Both the position numbers and the translations under genes were made by a program. Source: Lobulomyces angularis (Eukaryota; Chytridiomycota; Chytridiomycetes; Lobulomycetales; Lobulomycetaceae). Taken from it: a stretch of 64,000 bases of DNA. Positions 1-12,128 of the stretch are shown here, piece after piece. The notes below the pieces were generated by a model. It was not told where the DNA came from and did no database searches. It was given only the letters and a program-made list of their open reading frames with translations. The stretch covers positions 1 to 64,000 of the forward strand of contig JADHYX010000036.1 in assembly GCA_027604685.1 (NCBI GenBank), given 5' to 3'. Position 1 is the first letter of the stretch, and the number at the start of each line of letters is the position of its first letter.

Positions 1-6
1 GCTTAC

Positions 7-508
<502 letters not shown>

Positions 509-963
509 AGTTTTTACAAATATTCGGAGTTTCAATCTAAAAAATAAAAGTACTTTGCTACTCATGCTAATCTACATTCAAAAGTCTAAGAAAATATCAT
601 ATTATCCCTTTCATGATAAGATGCTAGTTTCGTTCACCGTGCAGCTTAAAATAAAATTTTAAGTTGGATTATCAAAACTGGTTGTTGAAATGTATCGAAT
701 TATTTTAGAGAAATACACTTTTATCTTTTATGCCTACAAAAAAGGTTTTTTTCGAAAGATTTTTTCTAAATATTTGATAGTTTTTGTATTGTTTAGTTGC
801 AAAATACGCGGTATCCAATGGGAGATTCTTGAGTGGATACCTAGTTATGCCACCGGCCAAGTGCCGCAAGAAATTACTATATGGAAAACAATCAATTTTT
901 TTTTTTTTTTAATTTTTTTTTGTTGCACAAAACTTCCTTTTTGAAAAATAAACCTACCACAAT
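509..963. promoter_or_regulatory. Shared upstream region of TTLL1 and eS19
   Basis: About 450 bp separate the TTLL1 start from the first exon of the eS19 transcript, so both promoters must lie here. An open frame at 690-944 gives a low-complexity Phe/Lys-rich peptide with no family resemblance, and I treat it as chance. A poly-T run (about 896-918) precedes the eS19 leader. I see no defined promoter motif. Confidence 0.4.
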
Positions 964-1025
964 GTAAGTTTAGATATTATCATTTTTAGTGAAAGGTATT
1001 AAATAAAAATTTTATAATTTGTAGA

Positions 1026-1728
1026 ATGCCTGGTGTTACTGTTAAAGACGTCAACTCTCACGCTTTTGTTAAAGCCTATGCTGCTTACTTAAAAAGAACT
1101 GGTAAACTTGATGTCCCAAAATGGGTGGATATTGTTAAAACTGGTACTGCTAAAGAATTAGCTCCACTTGATAGTGATTGGTTCTATATGCGTGTTGGTA
1201 TGTTTTAATTTTTTTCTTGTTTTTTTTCAAGTGGAAATGTAAAACATTGAACTTTTTTTTTTTGTCAAAAAACGGATAATGTTTTTGTTAATTTTTTTTA
1301 CAAGATTAATTTACATATATCAATTCAAAACTCTGAAATCTTTTTCAAAATTATTCAAATTTATTTTTTTGGTTTTTGAATAAATATTAATCATTAACTT
1401 TATTGTAGCTGCCTTAGCACGTCGAGTTTATGTCAGACCAGAAACCGGTGTTGGTGCTTACAAAAAAGTATATGGAAGCAGAGTTAACAGAGGAAGTAGA
1501 CCACATCATCACCGTGCTGCTTCTGGTTCCGTTATTAGAAAAGCTCTGCAAGCATTAGAAAAAATTAAAGTTGTAGAAAAGCACCCTGATGGTGGAAGAA
1601 GAATTACGCAAACTGGCCAAAAAGATTTAGACAGGTATATATTTAATCTCTAATTTTTTTTTTCATTTTAATATTTATTTTTCTTTTAATTTAGAATTGC
1701 TGCACAAATTTTGAAAAAAGATGATTAA
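1026..1728 (+). CDS. RPS19: 40S ribosomal protein eS19 (RPS19)
   Basis: Structural protein of the small ribosomal subunit needed for 18S rRNA maturation. Three exons, 1026-1197, 1409-1634 and 1695-1728, give about 143 residues, the usual eS19 length. The first exon carries the conserved start [19 protein letters not shown] and the block [14 protein letters not shown]. The second carries [29 protein letters not shown] and [15 protein letters not shown]. The third ends AAQILKKDD. Exon joins restore the frame exactly (G|CT and AG|A). A GTAAGT at 964 and TTTGTAG ending at 1024, just before the ATG, indicate a 5'UTR intron of about 61 nt. Such leader introns are common in highly expressed ribosomal protein genes. 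Confidence 0.97.
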
Positions 1729-2358
1729 TTTTAATTTTTTTTATATAATAATCTGAAATAAATTTATCATTTTAAAATAATAATAAAAACTGTTTAAATA
1801 ACTATCTTTTTTTTTTTTTTTCTAAAATTAATTTTTATAAACTGAAGTTTTACTTGTGTTTGCAATAAGAAAAGTACTTTTATGTACTAATCCTTGAAGA
1901 GGGAAAATATGAATTTAAAACCAGTAAAATCACTCACTGCTTCATCATTAAAATGCATCATTGAATTGTGCATCTAAGTTCTATTTTTAAAATTTCTTCT
2001 CTTTTCTTTTTTTTAAACAATTTCTCTTAATTCAATATTTTAGGGAAGAATTAAACAATTTATTAACATTTATTAAAAAATATATCTTAATTATGTATTT
2101 TCATGACTAGTTATAGTTAGCAACTTAAGCATTAATTCTTATTTTGTTTGTTAAAATTAAGAATAAAAATATTTAAAAAAAATCAAAGATTTAATTATGA
2201 AAATAATGGAAAATATTGTATTAGAAAAGTGAATTTATTAGATCCATACTCTACAATAAATATCCTCTACAAAATTTTCCATGGTAATTAATATAAAAAA
2301 AATAAACTTAGAACTATAGATTAAAAAAATTCATTAGAAAAAATGTTATAAATATTGT
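1729..2358. other. Convergent intergenic region, no gene seen
   Basis: A 630-bp AT-rich gap between the convergent eS19 and eL6 genes. It holds poly-T and poly-A runs and presumably both polyadenylation regions. No frame of interest was found on either strand. Confidence 0.6.
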
Positions 2359-3136
2359 TTATACCTTAATAGCATGTGGATATTGACCTTTGGTGAGGGA
2401 GAAAGAAGCATTCAAGTATTGCTTAAACAAAGGTGATTTTTTAATTATTGGTAAAAGTAAGGCATCTACATCTTTTTGATCTTTTACACGAGTAGTACTA
2501 ACTTCTTTCTGTAAGAATTTCCATTATGAAAATGGCAATATTAATATGCTAAGGACTATATAAAATTACCTTTGGGGCTTCACCTAAAAGAGCAGCTTCA
2601 GTTGCTTTTTGCTTTTGCTCTTTAGTTGGTTTAAAATATGCATCATCTAAATGAGCAGGAATTTTAACTTTTGAGATATCGAGTTTAGTAGATGTAGCGA
2701 TAACGTAAGCTTGATTAACACGTCTGAGTGGGACACCATTAATTTTTCTTGGACCAGTAACTAATAATAAACCAGACGATAAAGATTTCAAAAATACAAC
2801 TCTTTTTCCACGGAAACGACCAGCCAACAATATAAGAACGGTACCAGGAGTAATTGAGCTTCTAATGGTTGCAGGTCTTGGAGTTTTTCTGGTTTTCTTT
2901 GGTTGAGCAACATCGTCAGCAGCATAATAACGTGGAGCTTTTACAACGTCAACTTGTCTGGTACCACCATTTTTAGGTCCGGTAACTTTGACAGATTTTG
3001 TAGTGGCTTTAGTAGCTACAGTTGCTTTATGAACTGGCTTCTTTCTCTTAAATAAGGCCTTCTTCTTGTATGCAGCGGATCTTGATAGAGTTGAAACTCC
3101 AGGGACTAATGGTGTATTTCTTGGTGCACGAGCCAT
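2359..3136 (-). CDS. RPL6: 60S ribosomal protein eL6 (RPL6)
   Basis: Large-subunit ribosomal protein. Exon 1 is 2570-3136 and exon 2 is 2359-2508, joined across a 61-nt intron, giving about 238 residues. The basic N-terminal tail ([26 protein letters not shown]) is followed by the L6e core: [41 protein letters not shown] and [12 protein letters not shown]. The C-terminal exon has the family ending pattern, [22 protein letters not shown], which matches the human YLRSVFALTNGIYPHKL region. Directly upstream of the ATG, on the minus strand, is TATTTTAG followed by GGTTTAAAT, which looks like the acceptor of a 5'UTR intron, as in eS19. Confidence 0.95.
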
Positions 3137-4617
3137 ATTTAAACCCTAAAATATAATTAAATTAGAAAAAAAAAAGATTTCTTCGAAATAAAAAATTAAA
3201 AAAAAAAAAATTGAAGTTTGTAATTATATTGATTTATAAGAAGAAAAAAAAATTAATTGAAACAAAAAAAAAGGTTTGATACTGGTTGAGATTAAAAGGT
3301 TGAAATATGAAAAATTTTTGAAGCTAATCATGTGTATAAAACAAAAGATTCAGCGTTTAAAGATGAATCCAATTATTTTTCAGTAAAAATTATTCAAAAA
3401 TAAAAATGTCAGATTTTTGAAGTAACTCTAAAAATGTTCATTAAAATGTTTCAAGCATTGTTGCAAGGTGTAAGCAGCATTCGGTAAAAAATTGTTAAAT
3501 AATATAGGTAATAAAATAAGCATTTATTGACATCTCTCTAAAACATGTAGAAATCTTGATGGGATTGGATGTGATTACTTACTGTTAAAAAAAAAATTTA
3601 ATGGAGATATTGCAATTTTGTGTAACCAAAAATTTGTAAAAATTGAAAGAAACCAAGAGGTGAAGCTGTTATACTGCTACAATATGTTCTTAATTATTTT
3701 GTAAATTTTATATCGGAAAGAGATTATTAGCGCAATTTAGAGAGCATAATTTTGGATAAAGATATGAAGAAAGAAATGTTTTTTTAAAAAGGAGTTGCTT
3801 TGCATTAAAGCAAAAAAAAGTAAGATTGCATTTCATCCATAGGATGAATTTTTTTTATATTTTTTACAAAGCTTTGGTATCAAGAGAATCAAATTTTTTG
3901 GGTTTCATATAAAAAAAAAAATTGTTTTTGTTAGTATGTGTAAAATGGAATATATAAAGATAGAATTTTGTATTTTTTCCATTGATGCTTATAAGATGGA
4001 TAGTATTCAATGAAAAATAAGATGTATGAAAGTATAATAAATTAATGACACATACTAGTATTGATGATAGAAGAGCAACAAAGGAGAGTTTTGAAGATGA
4101 AGAAACAAAGGTATTGCATAGTATTTGCAAAATTAAATGTTAGCATCAGTGAATACTAATTATACAAACATTGTACATTCGTCAACATAGTTTGTTACAG
4201 CAACTAGTGATGGTTGCTTTTGCAAAAGAATTAATAAAAGGTACGTAATTTAAAGTTGGAACAAAAGCTGAAACTTGTATCTTGAAGCCTCACTTCTTTC
4301 TTTGTGGTGAAAACCTACTCGAATGCTTCTAATGCTTTAATGACTTGAGCTACTGCCAATGCTGCTGCTATACTTACTATCTTAATGCATCTTAATTGTT
4401 CCTGCAAAAAAGCCGTACTTTTCTCTTAATTCAAAGTTTGTTAATTTTTTTGGAGAAAAGCCTTCAAATACCAAAAACAAATTTTTTTAATTTCTTAAAA
4501 AAAAATTGAATTAAATAAAAAAAAATTTAGTTTTGTTTAGGAGAAAAAACATTCATTTTTTTTATTTTATTTTTTTATTTTAAACATAATATAAATTAGA
4601 AGTTGTCTAGAAGCATA
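3137..4617. other. Long gene-poor stretch with traces of decayed coding sequence
   Basis: About 1.5 kb without a supportable gene. The plus strand between roughly 3420 and 3790 gives only short frames broken by stops. On the minus strand, two adjoining frames between about 4320 and 4470 look protein-like. One contains FEGFSPKKLTNFELREKYGF and ends in a stop. The other contains an alanine-rich helix-like segment, IAAALAVAQVIKALEAFE, then TAG. They do not join through a convincing intron and have no start codon, so a broken gene fits best. I do not recognise a family. Confidence 0.35.
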
Positions 4618-5516
4618 ATGGCAGATAACAATACTAGCGTCACTCCTCCTTCCAATTCAAATTCTTCGACTCCAACTCAACCTCAAAATAATCTTCCTAA
4701 CAATGTCTTGGGTATGTGTACCTGCACTTGTGGAAAAGTTCAAGAACCTTTTGCTATACTTGGAAGGTATGCTTCCCCCTACTTAAATGTAAATAAAACT
4801 AACTTTTTTTTTCAAGTGAATGCATTGGTGATTCTTTACCTGCATGTTCTGCTAAATTTGCTCCCAACTTTTGCACAAAAGCTAGATTTTTGCCTGGAGT
4901 GGAGGAAATTCCTTCTTCTTCTACTAGTACAGTTGCAGCAACATCAGATACCAGTACCATTAAATCTGTAAAATCTTCTCCTTCTACTAGTTTTCCTTCA
5001 ATGGTTCCTATCATTATCGTAGCTATCATTGTTATCATAGTTGCCATTGTTGGACTCTTTTTATTTAGAAAAAGGTCACAAAGAAGCAGATTAAACCGAG
5101 AGAAAGTTGATTTTGAACCAACTCCTTTTAATAAACCTGAAAGACCAAAAGTTACCCCTGCTAGACCACCTAGTTTTATCGCTAATATTAACAGTGTTGG
5201 TGCCACTGCCAACAGCAACTCTGCAAAACCTTTTGATACACCATCGAACCCAACCCCGCAGACCGTTCAATACACTGTTGCGAATCCTACTGAACCTGAG
5301 CAAAATTATGTGGACAATAATAATTATGACGTACATTATGATGTTCAACAACCTTATGGAAATCATCCTTACCAAAACTATGATCAACAGCAGTACTACC
5401 ACCAGGATTTTTCACAACCACAGCACATCAATAATCAACCACACTATCCTCAGCACAATGTCAACTACCCTCAGCAAAATAACCAATACTATGGTCAGCA
5501 GCCAAATGGCTATTAA
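4618..5516 (+). CDS. Single-pass membrane protein, Cys-rich outer part and Asn/Gln/Tyr-rich tail
   Basis: Function unknown. Two exons (4618-4766 and 4817-5516) encode about 282 residues; the first in-frame ATG is at 4618. Residues 1-30 are rich in Asn, Ser, Thr and Pro. A cysteine cluster follows (CTCTC at 34-38, then Cys52, 60 and 69), then a Ser/Thr stretch and one hydrophobic helix at about 112-133 (MVPIIIVAIIVIIVAIVGLF). A basic stop-transfer, RKRSQRSRLNR, comes next. The rest is a low-complexity tail rich in Gln, Asn, Tyr and Pro, with repeated short NY, QQ and YG steps. There is no cleavable signal peptide, so the helix probably acts as a signal anchor with the Cys-rich end outside. The plan recalls fungal cell-surface sensors in outline only; no homology is claimed. 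The tail is prion-like in composition. Confidence 0.8.
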
Positions 5517-5991
5517 ATAAACTAAACTTTTGTTCTTCTATATTTTACCTTCTGTTTTGAAAAATGAAATTTCTTTTTTTTTAAAAAAAGTTGTATAAAT
5601 ATCATTGTATTAAGCTTAAACCTCTATATATTATTTAGCATAAATTGTTTTGTTAAAATAAATGAAATCATAATTCGAAATAACCAATTTTTCATTATTG
5701 TTTGTTAAAATTGGAGTTTTGAGTCCAAATGCGATTACTAACCTACTCACCTTCTAATTACATGATTGAAAATAAAACACTTGGCAAATGGACTAATTAA
5801 AGAAAGTTTTTAGATACTTCACGTAAGACTTTTTGTTGCTCGGATCATATTGACAAACTTGAATTCACAAAATAAAGCCAAGTCCAAATTTTAGAAAAAA
5901 ATAATTTAAACTTTGCTTTTTTTTTTATAATCTACTTAAAAAAAAATTATTTTAATTAAATATTTTACGAAAACTAGAAATAAATACTTGG
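5517..5991. other. Intergenic, no gene seen
   Basis: 475 bp of AT-rich sequence between the membrane protein and the Bro1-domain gene, both on the plus strand. It should contain the terminator of the first and the promoter of the second. No other structure was noticed. Confidence 0.5.
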
Positions 5992-8900
5992 ATGTTGGGA
6001 ATTCCTTTAAAAAAACCAGCTTCAGTTTCTTTTTCTGCGTCTTTAAGAAAATACATCAAAGATTACTATCAAGAAAATGATGCACTGTTCAACGATGATT
6101 TAAAATCTCTGGTAATAAATTATAATATTAACACTGTTTATTTATTGTTAGGAAAATCTTCGAAATTCTCTTGCAAACCTTGATTGCACACAACCTAGTA
6201 GCTTAGATACTCTTTTAAGATATTATGGTCAACTACATTATTTCGGTTCCAAGGTAAAAAAATAATATTATTATTTGTTTTCTTCTTAATTTGCTCTTAT
6301 AGTTTCCGGTTGCGGAGAATGAAGTCAAAATCTGTTTTAGCTGGTACAATTCCCTTGGAAGTTCAAAATTAAGTAGTTTTTTTCATTCTTTTTTTTTTTT
6401 ATTAGAAATTTTTTTCTTTTTTTTTTTAAATCAGTTTCTTCGTTTAACTTAAACTATGAAAAAGCATGTGTATTGTTCAATTACGGTGCACTAAATTCTC
6501 TATTAGGAAATAGTGAACCTAAAGTTACTACGGAAAGTTTAAAAAAAGCCGTAGCATATTTTCAGGTTTATTAAATTTTTTTTTTATTAAATTTTTAATA
6601 AAATTTTTTTTTATGAAATAGAGTGCAGCAGGCGTTTTTAATGAATTATTTAACGATTTACAAAATAATATTAAAGTAACTTCTAATCCAGATATGCTGC
6701 CTACAACCTTACAGTGTCTTGAAAATTTATGCCTAGCGCAAGCTCAAGAATGCTTTTGGCTGCAATCTGTTTCATGTATAATAAAAAATCAAACTTTTTT
6801 AATATAAAAATTATACATTTATTTAATTTGTTATTTTTAGTAAATATAAAGGACGGAGTTGTTGCAAAATTAGCTCAAAAAGTAGCGGATTTTTATAATT
6901 TGGTTTTAGATATAGCTCCTCCTGATTTCTTTCCACATGCCTGGTATGCCCATTTAAAGGTTTGTTCTATTTTTTAATATTATAAACATTATTTTATTTT
7001 TTTTTTACATTTTCCTTTTAGGTAAAAAGTTTTCAATTTCAAGCAATTGCTCAGCACAGAAAAGCTAAAGAACTGATATCTACTCAAATATTTGGAGAAA
7101 GTGTTTGCAGACTACAGTTGGCTGACTCTCTTTTAAAAAAATCTATGGAATACTGGATATTTAAGTTAGTTGATGTTTCAACACAAAATAAGATAAAGGT
7201 ATATATCTTTTAGATATAGATGCATAATTTTTCTAATAATGTTATATGTGAAGGAGTTCCAATCACTTCTAACTGAAACTTTAAATCAAGTTACGAATGA
7301 CAATAATGGAATATATTTCGAAGTAGTTCCTCCAGAATCAACCTTGACTCCGATTCCAGGTGTTGCTATGATTAAACCTACTCCACTTCCTGTTCTTTCT
7401 TCTTTAAGTCATAAAATTGGTCCACCATTGTTTGAAAAATTAATTCCAGATACCATTCATCATGCTACTTCATACTATTTATCTTGTAAAGATTCAAAAG
7501 TTAGGCATTTGGTTGAGGAGGTCGAAAATTTAAATTTTTTGTGCTCTCAGTAAGCAAAAAAATTTAATTAATATTTTAGAAAGTTAAACCGATATGCTAA
7601 CACATTTAATTAAAAAATATAGAAAACTTTCTCAATTGAATTTACCCTCTTCACTTGAAGCAGTCGAAAAACCAAAAGGTGTACCTGAATACATTTTGAG
7701 CAGGTCGAATGAAATAAAAAACAAAGGTGGTGCTCAGTCGTTAATTGATACACTTCAAAACTTGGAAGGCTTTCGTGTAAATGCTACCAAGACGTTGTCC
7801 GAGGCAGAGCAGTTACTTAAGGAGGAAGAATTAGCGGACGCATCAGTCAAAGCACAGTATGGCGAAAAATGGGATAGAAAGAGTTCTTCGGAACTTACTA
7901 CTGAATTTTTGAAAGCCATTAATTATTATCGTAATGTAAGTTTCTGTTATTTATTCATTGATTTTTACTTGGTTATGTTTATTTTTATTTGTAGACTCTA
8001 ATAACTTCAGAAAAAACTGACGGAAGTATTAGAACTAGACTGGAAGCCAATTATCATTTTATTGTTTTTCTTTCTTCCAGCAAGGAAGAATTAGATGCTG
8101 CTGTAAAAAAATTTAATTTTTCTTTTTTTAAATCCTTTTTTTACTACTTTCTAGATACCCGTTAACGATAAGAATCCATCCTCTTTATTAAAAGATCCCA
8201 AAGTAAAGATGTTACGGCAAAAATTAAATGAAGTAGATGAAATTTTTTTAAAGAGAAGTCAACTTATTGAAGAGATAAAAAATTTTGAGAAAAATGAAGA
8301 TGTAGGAGCTTTTTTAATTGAACATTTTTCAAAAATAGATGTAGTTGAAATAAAAAATTTGCCAGTTTCTACTCTTGAACCATTTTTTAACGAAAGGCTG
8401 GATAAGATCTTTAGTGAATATAATTCAACTATTGCAAGCAGCAAAATAAATCAAGATAATGTGCTAGTTGAAATCGAAGTAAATAAAAATAAATATGTAA
8501 TTTTAAAAAAAAGTTTTTTTTATTTTTTTTTTTTTTTTCTAGGAATTAAATAATCATTTTTTAAGTTTATCAATAACTAATTCTAACTCAAATAAACAAA
8601 GAGAAGAAATTTTAAATAATTTAGATATTGGGTATGTGAAATTTATGGAGATATCATCAAATTTACAAACGGCACTAAATGTAATTGGCGATTATTGTTT
8701 ATTTTTACTCGCTTTTTTTTTTTTGAATAGTTTTATACCACTCTTGAAAACCGTCTTACAACTTTATTAGTGCAAATAAAAGATTTTATAAAGGCGGTAT
8801 GTTTAAAACAGAATTAATTTTTTTTTAATAATTATTTTTGGTTTTAGAGGGATATGGAAAAAAATGATAAATTAGAGTCCCTTCTTCCAAGTACTCTAAG

Positions 8901-9123
8901 AAATTTTCAAAGTGGAAATTATGATCATGCCACAACCAATTTTTCACCTCATCAAGGATTATGGCAACAAGGTATTAAATTTTTGCTTTAACTTTTTCTC
9001 ACATAATTGTATTTAGGTCAACCAATTCGATTTTCTAATAACCAAAATAATAGAAATGATAATCCAGGTGGTGGATTGCCTTTGTATACAAGTTTAATGC
9101 CTCCAGGAAATTTTCCAACGTAA
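5992..9123 (+). CDS. ALIX/PalA (Rim20)-like protein: Bro1 and V domains
   Basis: Adaptor that recruits ESCRT-III (Snf7/CHMP4) to endosomes; in fungi PalA/Rim20 acts in the alkaline-pH pathway. About 800 residues over some 15 short exons. The start MLGIPLKKPASVSFSASLRKY is the classical Bro1 opening. Other Bro1 blocks are TLLRYYGQLHYFGSKFPV, FNYGALNSLLG, AAGVFNEL, LAQAQECFW and DFFPHAWYAHLKVKSFQFQA, then the AIAQHRKAKE helix. The second half (from about 7240) is coiled-coil rich with the proline linker LTPIPGVAMIKPTPLP and RHLVEEVENL, matching the V-shaped domain. The protein ends in a short Asn/Gly/Pro tail (PLYTSLMPPGNFPT). The long proline-rich region of animal ALIX is essentially missing, as in fungal PalA-type proteins. 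I cannot separate Rim20 from Bro1 proper by eye. Confidence 0.88.
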
Positions 9124-9439
9124 AAAAGCTAAACCAAAAAAAATTCATGTTTTTTTATTTTTTCTTCTCGTTTTCTTTTTAAATTTAAACTATTGTTTCT
9201 TTATGTTATATTTAACTTTGAGTTTTTGTTTTTTCTTTTAACTCTTTTATAATTTATGTGTAATTAATTTTATTTGTGAATCAAGTTTTTCATTGTTAAT
9301 AAAAAAAATCTCTCATTTAACGGTAAACCTAATTTTTCTCCAGATAAGTTTAATAATCATAAGTTTTTTTTTATTTTTCTTTCTAAAATATTTATACTGA
9401 ACAGAAAATAATTAATTTTAAAAAAGTTAAAAAAAAAAG
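9124..9439. other. Intergenic, no gene seen
   Basis: 316 bp of T-rich sequence between the Bro1 gene and USE1. No frame or motif stands out. Confidence 0.5.
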
Positions 9440-11050
9440 ATGTCAAATGTTTTAACAGAAACTTACAAAAACGTAACGACAAAAACAACAAGATTTCAAC
9501 AAGAAGAAACAAAAAAAAAAACAAACGATCAAAAGTACAATGAAGTAAACCTGCGTCGATTACTGCGAAATTGTGACAAATATTTGGAGAACATTTTACT
9601 TGAGTATGAAAATAAAGCACCTGTAAATTCAACTCCTTCTCCTTTTTCTACCTATGTTAATAATGAAAAATTTAAAGCTGTTAGTAAAAAAAAAAAAAAA
9701 GGAAAAAAAAATTTAAAATTGAACTCTCTTTAATAAATTCCAATTAACTTAAAATTATTTTTTTTTATTTTTATTTTTTTTTTTAGAAAGTGAATTACAT
9801 GTATACACTTTTGGAAAATTTAAAATTAGATAATTTAAAAAAAGAAACCTATGAGGAATTAAAAAATAAGGTGGACCTCTTGTCTTTAGTAATTGACGAA
9901 AAGGTAAAGAAAAAAAAAAATTATAAGGAAAAAAAAATTGAGATTTTATATAAAAATTATAAAATAAAAATAAAAAGCATTGAGATTGTTTTTTAAAAAT
10001 GATTAATACAAAAAAAATTAAAAAAAAATATTTACATAGGGGCCTTTTGTATCTAAAGCTGCTTCAAAAGTTAAACAAGTTCTCTCGAAAAATGCTGTAT
10101 TGGATAAACCTGAAATTGAAAGTTTAATACAGGCAGAGAGAATTTTAAAGTTTCAAAAAATCGCCCAAGAGGAAATGAGATTTGAACTTTTTCATGTACT
10201 TATTAAAAAAAAAGAATGACAAATCCATTTTCACACATTTTATTATTATTATTTTTTTTATTAAAAAAAATATTTATTTTGGTAGAGTCCCGCTAAAGAG
10301 ATTGCTTTAAATTGTAAAAAAATTTTTTTTTGTTTAATTTTTTTAGTGTTTTTACAAAACAATTATCATTATTTTTAATTAATATTTTTTTTAATTTTAG
10401 CAACTTTTATGGAGGAAGGAGCGTTTACACCTACTTCGCTTCAAACTCCAATGTCAGCAACAACGGCCAGACAACAAGGTGTCGTGAAACATTCATCTAC
10501 ATCCTCGCTAGATTATATAACTGGAGGTCTTAGGTCAAGATTGTAGTGTTAAAAAAAAAAAAAAAATCAACATTTCTTATTTTTTCTGGTAGGAACAAGA
10601 ATAATTCACAGAAAGCAGAGCTGATAGGATTTAACAATTCAACCAATGACGATGATGTGATAGAAGAAAGAGAAATTGATGTCAATGAAAGTAAAATGCT
10701 ATTGGAGCATAACAAAATACTGCAGGAGGAATTGACAGATGAATTAAGTAGGCTTACTTATAAATTAAAATCAAATGCCGAAAATATGAAAAATTTTTTA
10801 GAAAAAGACAAAGAGGTGCAAAAAAAATAAAAATTAAAACTGTAGTGTTAACAAAAAAATTAACAAGGATCTCAATGAAGCCCAAAGGCATTTGGAAAAG
10901 AATAATGCAATGATAAAAAACGAGAATATTAGATTGGAAACATTAAAAGTATCAAGTAGAGGATCTACTTGTATGATGTTGGCAATAGTATTCATAGTTT
11001 GTATAGTTTTCTTTTTTACTTTCATATTCATGAGAATATTCCGAAAATAA
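9440..11050 (+). CDS. USE1: USE1-like SNARE (ER-Golgi retrograde traffic)
   Basis: Q-SNARE that works with the Dsl1/NRZ tether in fusion of Golgi-derived vesicles with the ER. N-terminal segment NLRRLLRNCDKYLENI is the USE1 signature, followed by YMYTLLENLKLD and YEELKNKVDLLSLVIDEK, which parallel the animal EYSRKVDFLKGMLQAEK region. The middle holds PTSLQTPMSATTARQQ. A SNARE coiled coil follows (HNKILQEELTDELSRLTYKL and KSNAENMKNFLEKDKE joined to DLNEAQRHLEKNNAMI). One tail-anchor helix ends the protein, MLAIVFIVCIVFFFTFIFMR, then IFRK. About 8 exons; several introns begin or end in long A/T runs. The intron before DLNEAQ fits best as GTGCAA...AACAAG because the nearer TAG acceptor breaks the frame. 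Confidence 0.85.
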
Positions 11051-12128
11051 ATAAATTTCAATGGAAAAACAATAAATGAACTGTCAATTTAAAAGACTTA
11101 AAAATTAATAAAAAAATACGTGCAAACACGGGATATGAAAGAGTTAGATGAGTGAGATATCAGTTTTGAAAAAATTTTGAAATTAAAATTATATGGTCAA
11201 ACCTTTGAGAGAGTTACTACCGGGAAATGCAATTAGGTTTAGTTAAAAAAAAAATATGTTAAAACAATCTTTTTTTTTTGTGATGTTTATTCAAAAAAAA
11301 ATATAAAAAAAACACGAAAAATGATTGGTTCAAAGAAAAAAAAAAAAAAAAAATTCAAATTCAAACAAAAAAAAAAAAAATTTTTTACAAAAAAAAAAAA
11401 AATTTATTTTTGAAATTTAAAAAAAATAAAATTTAAAAAAAAAAAGCTCAATAAAGGTACTTTTTTTTTTTATTTTTAAGAGAATATTTTTAACCTTGCA
11501 TCAAAGTTCTTTTTCTTTTTTTTACATTCAAACTTTCACTTTTTTTTCAGAGGTTTTTTTTATTTTTTGGCTAATTTTTTTTTTGGGTTTCCGAACTCTG
11601 AAAAAAAAATTTTTCATTTTTATAAAAAAATTTATCTTTATCTTTACTTTTACAGTCTAGTCTAATTTTTTTTTTTGTTTTTTAAATCAAAGTAAGTTAT
11701 TTTTATAGTTTGCTATTTTTGTTTTTATTTTTTTTTATTTTTTTTGTAAGTAATTATAAATTTAAAATGTTAATTTTTTTTTTTTTGTGGTCTAGGAACG
11801 AAAAAAATCTTCAAAAGAGTTATTAAGAATTTACAACACACCTTTTTTTTTTATTATTTTTTTTGGAATAAATTTTCTTTTTACTTTTAAACGAAAAGAA
11901 AAATATATCTTTAAACAGAATTTTACATAGAAAGTTCAAGTTTAGATATCATCTTCAAACAGCAAAGAAAATAAGTCAAAAGTAAAATACCAAATATTTT
12001 TGAAACAGGTTTCGATAATTTTTTTGTTTTTATTTTTTACAACTGCTAATTATTGCAACAGTTTTTATTTCAATTTTTTTTTAATACCAAACAAGACTAC
12101 CCAAACCAAATTTATAACCTAATATAGA
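11051..12128. repeat. Low-complexity A/T-run region
   Basis: About 1.1 kb dominated by alternating poly-A and poly-T runs, densest at 11330-11460 and 11540-11880. It is flanked by USE1 and the G-beta gene. No coding frame is supported. The 3' end must contain the G-beta promoter and leader. Confidence 0.7.

Noticed and set aside
690..944. 84-codon plus-strand open frame between TTLL1 and eS19
   Set aside because: Low-complexity Phe/Lys/Ile composition ending in poly-T; no family resemblance and it overlaps the expected promoters.
3141..3149. AAACCCTAA, like a plant telo-box, upstream of the eL6 start
   Set aside because: On the minus strand it is better explained as the TTAG acceptor of a 5'UTR intron followed by GGTTT; a single copy is not evidence.
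3864..4130. 88-codon minus-strand open frame
   Set aside because: Hydrophobic, Asn/Phe/His-rich chance frame in AT-rich sequence; no start context and no splice partners.
5091..5520. Open frames on both strands over the membrane-protein tail
   Set aside because: Alternate-frame shadows caused by the repetitive Asn/Gln/Tyr codons of the real gene.
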